Part shown: piece after piece, positions 37,471 through 45,772 of the stretch
Layout of the letters: each line of letters begins with the position of its first letter
How positions within the stretch are numbered: the stretch's first letter is position 1
NCBI RefSeq assembly: GCF_001936575.1
Contig: NZ_MSMP01000008.1
Coordinates: 124,001 to 188,000, forward strand
Direction: 5' to 3'
Source of the DNA: Tenacibaculum agarivorans
GTDB taxonomy: Bacteria > Bacteroidota > Bacteroidia > Flavobacteriales > Flavobacteriaceae
DNA: 64,000 nt
Notes under the pieces: generated by a model
Database searches by the model: none
The model's input: the letters and a program-made list of their open reading frames with translations, nothing else
Told to the model about the DNA's origin: nothing
Made by a program: the position numbers and the translations under genes

Positions 37471-39135
37471 TTAGTTATTTTTGTTTGCAAGTTCAAGTTC
37501 TTCTTTTACTATCTCTTCCAATTCCTTAATTTTTGGTGTAAGATTTAGAATACTATTAATTTGAGGTTTAACTATATTAATTTCTTTACCATTATTGAGA
37601 CATAATGAAACTTCCAAAATTTCAGTTTCCTGACCCAATCCAAAATGCAATAAAGCAGTTTGGTCAGAAGCTAATCCTTCACCCGTAACTAAGTATTCTG
37701 TTAAAACTTTATTTTTTGTTGTAACAGTTACAGATATTCCGTGACTAGCATGGTTTTCTCCGATGTTCACTTTTAAATAATTATTATTTCCTCCTTTATT
37801 AATGTAGGCTAAGGAAGGAGTGTTGATATTGGTCCAAATAAAATCCAAATATCCATCATTATTAAAATCACTAGTTAAAGCAGTAATTGCAAAATGAGGA
37901 TTCACTAAATTGCTTTGAGTTTCAGTAGCTGAAAATGTATGATCTTCTTTCTGAATTAATACTCTACTTGGTAGTCTAAATAATTTGTTTGGAGCTAAAT
38001 CTACATAGTTTTCAGCAACAATTAAATCTTGTAATCCATCATTATTTAAATCTGCAAAAACAGTTCCCCAAGAAAATTCATAATTGGCAATTTTAGCTTC
38101 CTCAGCTACATCAGTAAATTTAAAATCACCATCATTTCTAAAAAGAATCCATTTTTCATTAAACTTGGAAGCGTCTTTAATATCACCTTTAGCTACAAAT
38201 CGTGGTAAGGTGCTACCGGTGTTGGAAAACATAAAATCGACATTGCCATCATTGTTGTAATCACCAACAGCAATTCCCATTGGGTAAGCAAACTTTTTAG
38301 TTAGCGGGTTTTCTTGTAAACTATAGGTTAAGTTACCGTTGTTTTTATAAGTTCTCACTTCGCCAGTATCATGAGCAACAACCAAATCTAACCAACTATC
38401 ATTATCAATGTCTACAAAAACACCTTGAAAAGTATTATGTACATAATCTAACCCCGCTTTCTTAGTGATACTAACGAAATTCTCATTTCCAGTATTTAAC
38501 AACAATTCACTTGTTGAACCATAATTATAATCTTCAAAAATAGTTTGCCCTTCCATTAACTCCTTTTTAATGTAAGTGGCCAAGAAAATATCCAAATCGC
38601 CATCCTTATCAATATCCCCAACAGTGATACCTGCAGGAGTTGATTTTTCATTCATAGGAGTATTGATTTTTTTAGGTGTAAGCGTTCCATTAGAATTATA
38701 ATAAATTGTTAATCCATCTTCTCTGCTTATAATTAAATCTGTAAATCCGTTATTATCAAAGTCAGCAGAAACAACTCCAATTGTGGTAGCGTTAAGCTCT
38801 TTCTTTGGAAGACTAACTTGATCTGAAATCTTTACAAAAGCATTGTTCTTAAAGGCATAAATAGCATCATCTTGCCCCATACCACCGCCAAAAAATACTT
38901 CGTCAATATTATCGTTATCAATATCGATTAAAGCAGATGGGGCAATAGGTAGTGATTTTTCATTGTTATACTGATGTTGGAAATCTAACGGTATTTTTTC
39001 AAATACAGGGATTTTTTCGTCTGCTATTGAGTTGTCATATTTATCAGCATTAGCGTCTCGCCAAAAGAACCCTAAAATAAAAACTACTCCTACAATTAGG
39101 ACAAGGGCAATAAGTTTAAGTACTTTTTTTAACAT
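37471..39135 (-). CDS. FG-GAP/VCBS repeat protein with ASPIC/UnbV-like C-terminus
   Basis: The 554-residue protein begins with an uncleaved-looking membrane anchor or signal (VLKLIALVLIVGVVFILGFFW). It continues as a beta-propeller of FG-GAP/VCBS repeats. Calcium-binding-like DxDxDG or DxNNDG motifs recur, for example DIDNDNIDEVFF, DFDNNGFTDLI, DIDKDGDLDIFLA, DYNNDGNVDFMF and DFNNDGYLDFIW. The last 110 residues (YLVTGEGLASDQTALLHFGLGQ, then EVSLCLNNGKEI) match the ASPIC/UnbV domain that often ends such proteins. It probably sits outside the cytoplasm and binds proteins or surfaces; no enzymatic motif is seen. It starts 1 bp after the membrane protein gene at 39137 and is likely co-transcribed with it, divergent from the TetR operon. 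Confidence 0.85.
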   Translation of the reverse strand: MLKKVLKLIALVLIVGVVFILGFFWRDANADKYDNSIADEKIPVFEKIPLDFQHQYNNEKSLPIAPSALIDIDNDNIDEVFFGGGMGQDDAIYAFKNNAFVKISDQVSLPKKELNATTIGVVSADFDNNGFTDLIISREDGLTIYYNSNGTLTPKKINTPMNEKSTPAGITVGDIDKDGDLDIFLATYIKKELMEGQTIFEDYNYGSTSELLLNTGNENFVSITKKAGLDYVHNTFQGVFVDIDNDSWLDLVVAHDTGEVRTYKNNGNLTYSLQENPLTKKFAYPMGIAVGDYNNDGNVDFMFSNTGSTLPRFVAKGDIKDASKFNEKWILFRNDGDFKFTDVAEEAKIANYEFSWGTVFADLNNDGLQDLIVAENYVDLAPNKLFRLPSRVLIQKEDHTFSATETQSNLVNPHFAITALTSDFNNDGYLDFIWTNINTPSLAYINKGGNNNYLKVNIGENHASHGISVTVTTKNKVLTEYLVTGEGLASDQTALLHFGLGQETEILEVSLCLNNGKEINIVKPQINSILNLTPKIKELEEIVKEELELANKNN

Positions 39136-39136
39136 G

Positions 39137-39793
39137 TTATTTTGATTTTATGTAAAGATGTAATTGATATAATGATATAAAGAATAAAATGAAATGAGTA
39201 ACATTCATCAAAATAGGTAGCATATGTTTTCCTATGCTAGGGATTAATTTGCCGATGATTACTAGTGTAATGAGTATGGTAATAGGATTAAAAATAGCCA
39301 TCCATTTCTTGTAAAATGTGTTTCCTTTTACAATAGCTGTAACAAAGAATACAGATAGTAAAGCTATAATAATACGTAAGACTTTTACTAAAATTTCCAT
39401 GTGATCAGTATAATGTGCTAACAAATTTTGATAATTCTCATTCGATAAAGAATCTTTTAACAGTACAATGTTGCCTATAGATGCCCTAGAACCAATCCAA
39501 ACTCCACCTACAGCAAAGGCAATAAATCCTACTGCTAAAACAATTTTTGAAAGTATTGGATTTCCACTTTTCAACATTCTATATATATGCAAGTAACCAC
39601 CAAAGTAAAAAGGTAATCCAATAATGGCTAAAAAATGCCCATAAGTTAAGTTTGAAGTGTTTACAAAAGAGAAAAATTCATAATGATCTGCATGATTTAG
39701 AATATTAGGAGAATAATGAAGGTAGTATTCACCCAATCCTACTAAAACAGACGCAATAAGACCTAAGTAGCCTAATAGTTTGGTTAATTTCAT
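39137..39793 (-). CDS. Multi-pass membrane protein, possibly DUF6796 family
   Basis: The 218-residue product has about six predicted membrane helices and little else. The first loop contains a HYSPNILNHADHYEFF segment and the second half a HYTDHMEILVKVLRI segment, both with conserved-looking His and acidic residues near the membrane. The overall form resembles the DUF6796 family, but I hold that name loosely. Function is unknown. It is the first gene of a two-gene minus-strand unit with the FG-GAP protein. Its start codon faces the oxidoreductase operon across a 104-bp gap with two inverted repeats, which suggests shared control by the TetR regulator. Confidence 0.65.
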   Translation of the reverse strand: MKLTKLLGYLGLIASVLVGLGEYYLHYSPNILNHADHYEFFSFVNTSNLTYGHFLAIIGLPFYFGGYLHIYRMLKSGNPILSKIVLAVGFIAFAVGGVWIGSRASIGNIVLLKDSLSNENYQNLLAHYTDHMEILVKVLRIIIALLSVFFVTAIVKGNTFYKKWMAIFNPITILITLVIIGKLIPSIGKHMLPILMNVTHFILFFISLYQLHLYIKSK

Positions 39794-39829
39794 GATTTAA
39801 TGTTAATTACTTAGCATTGGTCGTTAGTA

Positions 39830-39849
39830 ATTATGTGAGCTTACATAAT
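39830..39849. promoter_or_regulatory. 20-bp palindrome, candidate TetR operator
   Basis: ATTATGTGAG (39830-39839) and CTTACATAAT (39840-39849) are reverse complements except at one pair. The size and near-perfect symmetry without a loop fit a dimeric repressor site. Its end touches the -33 box of the plus-strand promoter. The TetR gene is the last gene of that operon, so autoregulation is likely. Confidence 0.55.
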
Positions 39850-39880
39850 TTGATTTTATAAAAAAATCGAACTATATTTG
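39849..39880 (+). promoter_or_regulatory. Consensus promoter of the oxidoreductase-TetR operon
   Basis: TTTG at 39849-39852 and TATATTTG at 39873-39880 are separated by 20 nt, an almost ideal Bacteroidota promoter. Transcription would start about 10 nt before the ATG at 39898, leaving a very short leader. Confidence 0.75.
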
Positions 39881-39897
39881 AAAAAATAGTTCGATTT
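39864..39897. promoter_or_regulatory. Perfect 12-bp inverted repeat over the -7 box and start site
   Basis: AAATCGAACTAT (39864-39875) and ATAGTTCGATTT (39886-39897) are exact reverse complements around a 10-nt spacer. The left arm overlaps the first bases of the -7 box, and the right arm ends directly at the ATG at 39898. It may be an operator, or a hairpin at the extreme 5' end of the mRNA. Confidence 0.6.
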
Positions 39898-41727
39898 ATG
39901 ATTTCAAACTCAAAAACATCTATAGCATATCCTACAATTTTTCTTTTTTTAGTGTTACTGATCTCTTATGGGGTTTTGTATTATCTATTTGATTCTAGAG
40001 TTATAAATGAATTAATTACTATTTTAATCGGTGCTTTTTTAGCCTACAGTATGTTTACTGTAGTTCACGAATCTAGCCATGGTAATATTTCAAGAGGTAA
40101 TTCAAGAATCAACAAAATTGAAAACTGGATTGGATGGATATCGGCAAGCTTTCTCTTCTTTCCTTTTAGTGCATTTAAAATTATTCATTTACAACATCAT
40201 GCACATACCAATGATTCTGAAGAAGATCCAGATGGTTACGTAAGAGGTAAAAATTGGTTATCGGTTTTTCTACGATGTTTAACTTTAATAGGACATTATT
40301 ATAAGGCTTCATTAGGAAGTGAGAGTAAGCAAAACGAAGCTATGCGAAACACAAGAAATCAGACTTTAATTTTTATTATAACAATAATAATAGCTTTAAT
40401 TGTAGTTATAAAATTAAACCTTCACTATAATTTTCTAATTGTGTTATTGCTGCCTGCTCTAGTAGCTGCACCCATTTTAGGCTTTACATTCGATTGGCTT
40501 CCGCATTATCCACATCATAATATGGATAAATATCATAACACTAGAATTGTAACCATGCCTGGATTAGAGTTTTTATCTTTTTTTCAAAGTTATCATTTAA
40601 TCCATCACCTATATCCTAGAGTACCATTCTATTTATACAAGAAAAAGTATCAACTTATTGAACAAGAACTAAAACAAAAGCAATCACCAGTTGAAGGTTT
40701 TGGAAATGGTGAGCTGAATATACTCAAAAGTACAAACACCTATGCGGATATTTTAGAAGGAAAAACTTGGAAATACTCATTAGAAGTTGATCAAGTAAGA
40801 AAACTAACACACGATGCAGTTGAAGTTCAATTTAAGAATGTTGGAGATATTCCTTTTCAATTTGAAGCAGGGCAATATGTGGTAATTTCTATGTTAGTTA
40901 ATGGTGAAAAAGTGAGTAGATGTTATTCTATTTGTTCTAATCCAAATTCAGGAGTATTAAAAATAGGAGTAAAAAGAGTGGTTGGAGGAAAACTATCCAA
41001 TCAAATAGTAGATTATGTATCAAAAGGAAAATATGTGAATGTTTCTGGACCTTTCGGGGCATTCAGATTTAAAGAAGAAAAAGACATCAATAATCATATT
41101 TTTATAGCAGGAGGAAGTGGTATAACACCAATTATTTCAATCATTCAAAAAGTGCTAGAAGATGATGTGTCTAATGTGAGTTTACTGTATGGGTGTAAAT
41201 CAGAAAAAGATGTAATGTTTCATAAAGAATTACTGGACCTTGAAAAACAGTATTCACATCAATTTTCATTAACAATTACGTATGATTTGTTAACCAAAGA
41301 GTACCAAGAAAAACTATTAAAAAACACAAATCAAACAAATTATTACATATGTGGCCCAACACCTATGATGGAAGCCTCAAAAGAAGTACTTACCATTATA
41401 GGAGTAACCTCAAACAATATAATTATTGAAGAATTTGCATACGAAACAATTATACCATCAGGTAACATGTACCAAGTGGAAATTAATCACAAACATTTTT
41501 CCGTTTATGAATCAGAAACCATCTTAGAAGGAGCAAAAAGGAATAATATTTCAATTCCATATGCATGTAGTATGGGACAATGTGGAACATGTAAAAGTGA
41601 ATTGAAAGAAGGTAAAGTACATTGGAAAACAGAAGAGCAATCCGTTTTACTAACTAACGAAAAAAAGGAAGGTTTTATACTTACTTGTATGTGTAAACCT
41701 AAATCAGATATTAAACTAAAATCGTAA
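39898..41727 (+). CDS. Fatty acid desaturase/hydroxylase fused to ferredoxin reductase and 2Fe-2S ferredoxin
   Basis: This 609-residue fusion has a membrane diiron domain at about 1-280. Its three histidine boxes are HESSH (57-61), HLQHH (97-101) and HLIHH (233-237), within several membrane helices. A ferredoxin-reductase unit follows: an FAD-binding segment with RCYSICSNP near 341, then an NAD-binding region with IAGGSGITP and YYICGPTPMME. The C-terminal plant-type ferredoxin has C557, C562, C565 and a last Cys near 597. The enzyme would thus carry its own electron chain from NAD(P)H to the diiron site and could desaturate or hydroxylate a lipid-like substrate. The substrate is unknown. It is the first gene of a four-gene operon ending in a TetR regulator, with the next gene 3 bp away. 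Confidence 0.9.
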   Translation: MISNSKTSIAYPTIFLFLVLLISYGVLYYLFDSRVINELITILIGAFLAYSMFTVVHESSHGNISRGNSRINKIENWIGWISASFLFFPFSAFKIIHLQHHAHTNDSEEDPDGYVRGKNWLSVFLRCLTLIGHYYKASLGSESKQNEAMRNTRNQTLIFIITIIIALIVVIKLNLHYNFLIVLLLPALVAAPILGFTFDWLPHYPHHNMDKYHNTRIVTMPGLEFLSFFQSYHLIHHLYPRVPFYLYKKKYQLIEQELKQKQSPVEGFGNGELNILKSTNTYADILEGKTWKYSLEVDQVRKLTHDAVEVQFKNVGDIPFQFEAGQYVVISMLVNGEKVSRCYSICSNPNSGVLKIGVKRVVGGKLSNQIVDYVSKGKYVNVSGPFGAFRFKEEKDINNHIFIAGGSGITPIISIIQKVLEDDVSNVSLLYGCKSEKDVMFHKELLDLEKQYSHQFSLTITYDLLTKEYQEKLLKNTNQTNYYICGPTPMMEASKEVLTIIGVTSNNIIIEEFAYETIIPSGNMYQVEINHKHFSVYESETILEGAKRNNISIPYACSMGQCGTCKSELKEGKVHWKTEEQSVLLTNEKKEGFILTCMCKPKSDIKLKS

Positions 41728-41730
41728 AAT

Positions 41731-43326
41731 ATGACGACGAAAGATACATACGATTATGTAATTATTGGTAGCGGCTTTGGAGGCTCAGTAAGTGCATTAC
41801 GATTGGCTGAAAAAGGATATACCGTATTGGTAATTGAAAAAGGAAAATGGTTTACACCCAAAGACTTTCCTAAAACAAATTGGAACTTAAAGAAATGGCT
41901 TTGGGAACCTCGATTACGATTATTCGGGTTTTTTAAAATGACCTATTTAAACCATGTAAGTATACTCTCAGGAGTTGGAGTTGGAGGAGGATCATTAACG
42001 TATGCCAATACGCTACCCATACCCAAAAAAGAATTCTTCACTTCTGGAAGTTGGAATGGTTTGCAAAATTGGGAAGAAGAGTTAGCACCACATTATAAAG
42101 AAGCCTACCGAATGTTAGGTGCTGAAGAAAATCCATATTTTGGTCCAGCGGATCATTTAATACAAGACCTATCTAAAACGTTAGAAAGAGAAGAACACTT
42201 TTCTACCACTAAAGTAGCCGTACATTTTGGAAAACCTGGAGAAAAAGTAAAAGATCCATATTTTAATGGAGAAGGTCCAGACAGAGCAGCTTGTAATTAT
42301 TGTGGAGCTTGTATGACTGGTTGCAGATTCAATGCAAAAAATACATTAGATAAAAATTACCTGTATTTTGCACAAAAGTTAGGAGTTGATATTGTAGCAG
42401 AACATGAAGTAATTGATGTTATACCAATAGATAATGAAAAAGGAAGCTCAGGATATACGATTTCATTCAAAAAAAGTACATCTAAGTTTGCTAAAGCTAA
42501 AGCAGTAATAGCTAAAGGAGTTGTTTTTTCAGGAGGTGTTTTAGGTACCGTACCTTTATTGTTACAATTGAAGCAAAAAAAATCATTGCCAAATTTATCG
42601 GATATGGTAGGTGGTAATATTAGAACAAACAATGAATCGTTGTTGTTAATAACATCAACAGAAAAAAAATCAAAAGACTATTCTAAAGGAATAGCTATTG
42701 GTTCAATTTTGCATATCGATAAGAATAGTCATTTAGAGCCTGTACGTTATGGAAAAGGTTCTGGTTTTTTTAGAACACTAACCATACCATCTGTACAGCA
42801 TAAATATGCCATAGTTCGAATTTTAGGTGTTTTTGGAGTACTCTTTAAATATCCTATTCAACTGTTTAAAACCATATTCACCAAGGCATACAGTAAGCGA
42901 ACTACGGTATTGCTTTTTATGCAAACCTTAGATAGTACTTTACGGTTAAAACTTGGAAAAGTTACCCAGTTAAAAACTGAAAAAGAATCTAAAGAAGCGC
43001 CGAGTGGTTTTATACCTGAAGCATCTAAATTAGCGAAAATACTGGGGCGAAAAGTAAAAGCAATTCCTTTCTCTAATTTTGCTGATGTATTATTGGGTAC
43101 ACCAACAACAGCGCATATTCTTGGAGGTGCTGTAATGGGTGAAACATCCAAAGAAGGAGTAATCAATAAAGATAATAAAGTATTCGGGTATGAGAATATG
43201 TATGTTTGTGATGGGGCTATGATTTCTGCCAATCCAGGAGTAAATCCTTCGTTGTCAATTACCGCAATTTCTGAACTTGCCATGTCTAAGATTCCTAGTA
43301 AGACTGAAATACAACCAACAAAATAA
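41731..43326 (+). CDS. GMC-family FAD oxidoreductase, cholesterol-oxidase-like
   Basis: The 531-residue flavoprotein starts with a Rossmann motif (YDYVIIGSGFGGSVSA) for FAD. A GVGVGGGSLTYANT segment follows near residue 83. The C-terminal GMC part (GGAVMGETSKEGVI, then CDGAMISANPGVNPSLSITAISE) completes the FAD site. A cysteine cluster CNYCGACMTGC near residue 190 looks like an iron-sulfur or structural motif seen in this cholesterol-oxidase-like branch. Relatives oxidise hydroxyl groups of sterols or other alcohols. There is no signal peptide, so it probably acts inside the cell. Its place between a membrane desaturase-reductase and an Old Yellow Enzyme homologue suggests stepwise oxidation and reduction of a hydrophobic ring or chain. 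Substrate not determined. Confidence 0.85.
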   Translation: MTTKDTYDYVIIGSGFGGSVSALRLAEKGYTVLVIEKGKWFTPKDFPKTNWNLKKWLWEPRLRLFGFFKMTYLNHVSILSGVGVGGGSLTYANTLPIPKKEFFTSGSWNGLQNWEEELAPHYKEAYRMLGAEENPYFGPADHLIQDLSKTLEREEHFSTTKVAVHFGKPGEKVKDPYFNGEGPDRAACNYCGACMTGCRFNAKNTLDKNYLYFAQKLGVDIVAEHEVIDVIPIDNEKGSSGYTISFKKSTSKFAKAKAVIAKGVVFSGGVLGTVPLLLQLKQKKSLPNLSDMVGGNIRTNNESLLLITSTEKKSKDYSKGIAIGSILHIDKNSHLEPVRYGKGSGFFRTLTIPSVQHKYAIVRILGVFGVLFKYPIQLFKTIFTKAYSKRTTVLLFMQTLDSTLRLKLGKVTQLKTEKESKEAPSGFIPEASKLAKILGRKVKAIPFSNFADVLLGTPTTAHILGGAVMGETSKEGVINKDNKVFGYENMYVCDGAMISANPGVNPSLSITAISELAMSKIPSKTEIQPTK

Positions 43327-43332
43327 CTAGCC

Positions 43333-44541
43333 TTGAAAACAAAACCAATTTTAGAAGAATTTACACTGCCGTGTGGAGTGATTATTAAAAATAGAATTGC
43401 TAAAGCTGCAATGACAGAGCGTTTAGCAAACAAAAAACAACAAGCAACTAAAGCAATTGTTGATTTGTATAAACATTGGTCTTCAAACGGAGCAGGACTA
43501 TTGATTTCTGGAAATATTATGGTCGATGGTCGCTATAAGGAAGCCTCTGCAAATATTGTTTTAGAAGATGAATCAGGAATCGAATCGTTGAGAGAAGTTG
43601 CAAAAGTAGCTACTCAAAATAATACACAATTTTGGGCGCAAATTAATCATGCAGGTAGGCAAGCATCTATTTTTTCTACATTCAAACCTATAGCACCGTC
43701 TGCTATTCAACTTAAAAAGTTAATGTTGTTTGCAAAGCCAAAGGCTATGACTGTTGCCGAGATTAAAGATGTAGAAAATCGTTTTGTAACTACAGCTATT
43801 TTAGCAAAAAAAGCAGGATGTACAGGGGTTCAAATACATGCTGCTCATGGATATTTATTAAGTCAATTTTTATCTCCAAAAACAAACAAAAGAGAAGATG
43901 ATTATGGAGGCAGTATAGAAAATAGAGCACGATTACTTTTTGATATTGTGAAACGAGTACGTGTAGAATTAGGGGATAATTTTCCAGTATCTGTTAAATT
44001 GAATAGTGCTGATTTTCAGCGAGGTGGTTTTAACGAAGAAGATGCAATGTATGTAATTCAATATTTGGAAACGTTGCATATCGATTTATTGGAAATTTCT
44101 GGAGGAACGTACGAAAATATTGTCTTTTTAACTGAGCGTTATGAACGAGAGTCTACTCGGCAACGAGAAGCTTATTTTTTAGATTTTGCTAAAAAAATTA
44201 AAAAACAAACCACATTGCCAATTATGGTTACAGGAGGATTTCGATCTCAGAAATTCTGTAACGAAGTATTAGCAAATAAAGAATTAGAAATGATAGGGTT
44301 TGCCCGTCCTTTTATTACAGATGAAAATTTTCCTAAAATATTTCTAGAAGATGAGAATTATAGAGTAGGAGATGCTACTTTTGATTTCAAAATTAAAAAG
44401 ATGAAAGACTTTGCAGAAGCAGGTTTTTACGATTATCAAATTCATCAATTAGCAAAAGGAAAAAGATTAAACCCAAAGTATAATCCATATCTTGCCGTGC
44501 TAAGATTAACTAAAAACGAATTGGTAAAAGGCTGGTTATAA
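43333..44541 (+). CDS. NADH:flavin oxidoreductase, Old Yellow Enzyme family
   Basis: The 402-residue protein is a FMN-dependent TIM barrel. Typical segments are KNRIAKAAMTERLA (FMN phosphate side), WAQINHAGRQAS, VQIHAAHGYLLSQFLSPKTN, REDDYGGSIENRARLL, and MVTGGFRS followed by IGFARPF. Family members reduce the C=C bond of unsaturated carbonyl compounds, or act on related substrates, with NAD(P)H. No C-terminal iron-sulfur extension is present. The start is a TTG at 43333, 7 bp after the upstream stop; the next in-frame ATG would remove the conserved FMN-binding start, so TTG is preferred. It is the third gene of the TetR operon, 3 bp before the regulator. Confidence 0.9.
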   Translation: MKTKPILEEFTLPCGVIIKNRIAKAAMTERLANKKQQATKAIVDLYKHWSSNGAGLLISGNIMVDGRYKEASANIVLEDESGIESLREVAKVATQNNTQFWAQINHAGRQASIFSTFKPIAPSAIQLKKLMLFAKPKAMTVAEIKDVENRFVTTAILAKKAGCTGVQIHAAHGYLLSQFLSPKTNKREDDYGGSIENRARLLFDIVKRVRVELGDNFPVSVKLNSADFQRGGFNEEDAMYVIQYLETLHIDLLEISGGTYENIVFLTERYERESTRQREAYFLDFAKKIKKQTTLPIMVTGGFRSQKFCNEVLANKELEMIGFARPFITDENFPKIFLEDENYRVGDATFDFKIKKMKDFAEAGFYDYQIHQLAKGKRLNPKYNPYLAVLRLTKNELVKGWL

Positions 44542-44544
44542 CTC

Positions 44545-45144
44545 ATGGGAAGAAAAGCATTAGATAGAGAACGAAAACAATTATCTAAAAAGGCAGAAGC
44601 TTGGGTAAAAGAATTATTCTATAAAGTACAATATGAAAAGCTAGATGCACTAACTTTAGATGATTTGGCGGCACTTATTCAAAAAAGTAAAAGTACAATT
44701 TATACCTATTTCAAAACTAAAGAGGAATTGTACGCTACAATGGTAGGTATGGTGTTAAAAGATTTGGAAGAAGTGGTTTTTGAAGAATTACCTGCTGATG
44801 CTGATTTAGTTCTATTATACGAATCTATTCTATTAAAAATTAGTGATAGTGTAGAAGGCATATCCATTTATTTTTTAGAAGAAATTCAAACCAATTTCCC
44901 TCAAATTTGGAATCAAATTAGAAAAACTACAAATCAGATTTTAAGCACATTTTCAATGATTTACACAAAAGGAATGCAGACAGGTGTTTTTGCTAAATTT
45001 AATGTTACTTTATTATTGGCTATGGATAATACATTTATCATGAATATCATGACTGATCATAGACATTTTAAAGAAGAGAATTTAAGTCTAAAAGATATTG
45101 TACATCAGTATTTAAAACTCAGAATTAATGCGTTAACAACATAA
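44545..45144 (+). CDS. TetR-family transcriptional regulator
   Basis: The 199-residue protein has an N-terminal helix-turn-helix at about residues 35-60 (LTLDDLAALIQKSKSTIYTYF, with KTKEELYATMV after it), standard for TetR. The helical ligand-binding domain (about 75-199) has no close match that I recognise. TetR proteins usually repress their own operon and release DNA on binding a small molecule. Here the ligand is probably the substrate or a product of the three oxidoreductases. The gene ends the operon and is followed by a strong terminator. The palindromes at 39830-39849 and 39864-39897 are the likely binding sites. Confidence 0.9.
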   Translation: MGRKALDRERKQLSKKAEAWVKELFYKVQYEKLDALTLDDLAALIQKSKSTIYTYFKTKEELYATMVGMVLKDLEEVVFEELPADADLVLLYESILLKISDSVEGISIYFLEEIQTNFPQIWNQIRKTTNQILSTFSMIYTKGMQTGVFAKFNVTLLLAMDNTFIMNIMTDHRHFKEENLSLKDIVHQYLKLRINALTT

Positions 45145-45179
45145 AAAAAGGTTCAAACATTGTTTGAACCTTTTTTTAT
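45143..45179. terminator. Bidirectional terminator between tetR and the SPOR gene
   Basis: A perfect 17-bp inverted repeat (45143-45159 and 45161-45177, core AGGTTCAAACA / TGTTTGAACCT) has A-rich and T-rich outer ends. It serves converging genes: the TetR gene ending at 45144 and the SPOR gene ending at 45196. Confidence 0.85.
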
Positions 45180-45195
45180 GTATCATTAAAATTTT

Positions 45196-45555
45196 CTAAT
45201 AAGGAATAACAATCGCTCCAGAAAATTTCTCTTTTATTTTATTTAAAGCTCTATCAGCTTCTAACTTGGTGTAATATCGCCCAACTTTTACTTTCCAGTC
45301 TGGAGCTTCGTAAGTCAACTCAGTACGCTCACCTGGAAATTTTATGTTAAAATTATAACGGATATTTCTAGCTCTTTTTTCAGCACCGTTGTACAATTGA
45401 ATTCTATAGCCGCTACCATTCTTACTATTGTATTTTCTTTTCTTAGCTAACAATGAATTAATACTTTCATTATTAGTGTACTTAGATTGTGAGTTTAATT
45501 GCAAAAAACCTACAAAAACGAATACTATAAATGCTAAAGTTTTACTACTGTTCAT
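45196..45555 (-). CDS. Small exported SPOR-domain protein
   Basis: The 119-residue product has a signal peptide (LAFIVFVFVGFLQLNSQ). The single C-terminal SPOR domain runs from YRIQLYNG near residue 50 to AIVIPY at the end. It contains the usual WKVKVGRYYTKLEADRALNKI pattern with a Gly-Arg turn. SPOR domains bind peptidoglycan strands stripped of stem peptides, often at division sites. The protein is little more than that domain, so it probably acts in the periplasm as a binding module. It is a single gene that runs opposite to the respiratory cluster and ends at a bidirectional terminator. Confidence 0.85.
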   Translation of the reverse strand: MNSSKTLAFIVFVFVGFLQLNSQSKYTNNESINSLLAKKRKYNSKNGSGYRIQLYNGAEKRARNIRYNFNIKFPGERTELTYEAPDWKVKVGRYYTKLEADRALNKIKEKFSGAIVIPY

Positions 45556-45682
45556 TATTTAATAATTATGTCAACAAAAGTAACGACTTGTTATCGAATA
45601 GATTGCTAAAATAAGTTATTTAGAATTGATATAAATTACAAATTAGGAATCTCTTAACATTTCACAATTTCCAAAGAAGTAG

Positions 45683-45690
45683 TAATTTTG
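45683..45690 (+). promoter_or_regulatory. Putative -7 element of the act-cox operon
   Basis: TAATTTTG matches TAnnTTTG. TTTC lies near 45660-45663 as a weak -33 box. The transcript would start about 75 nt before the preferred actA start. Confidence 0.5.
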
Positions 45691-45772
45691 TCCGAGTTTA
45701 AACAGACGATATTTTAAGTATCGAAAGTGTAAACGTTGTACAAATTAGATGCAAAAATTATATTTTTATAGT

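Noticed and set aside
42858..43433. Minus-strand ORF of 191 codons opposite the GMC oxidase and OYE genes
   Set aside because: Both plus-strand genes have clear family motifs across the region; the antisense frame shows no domain.
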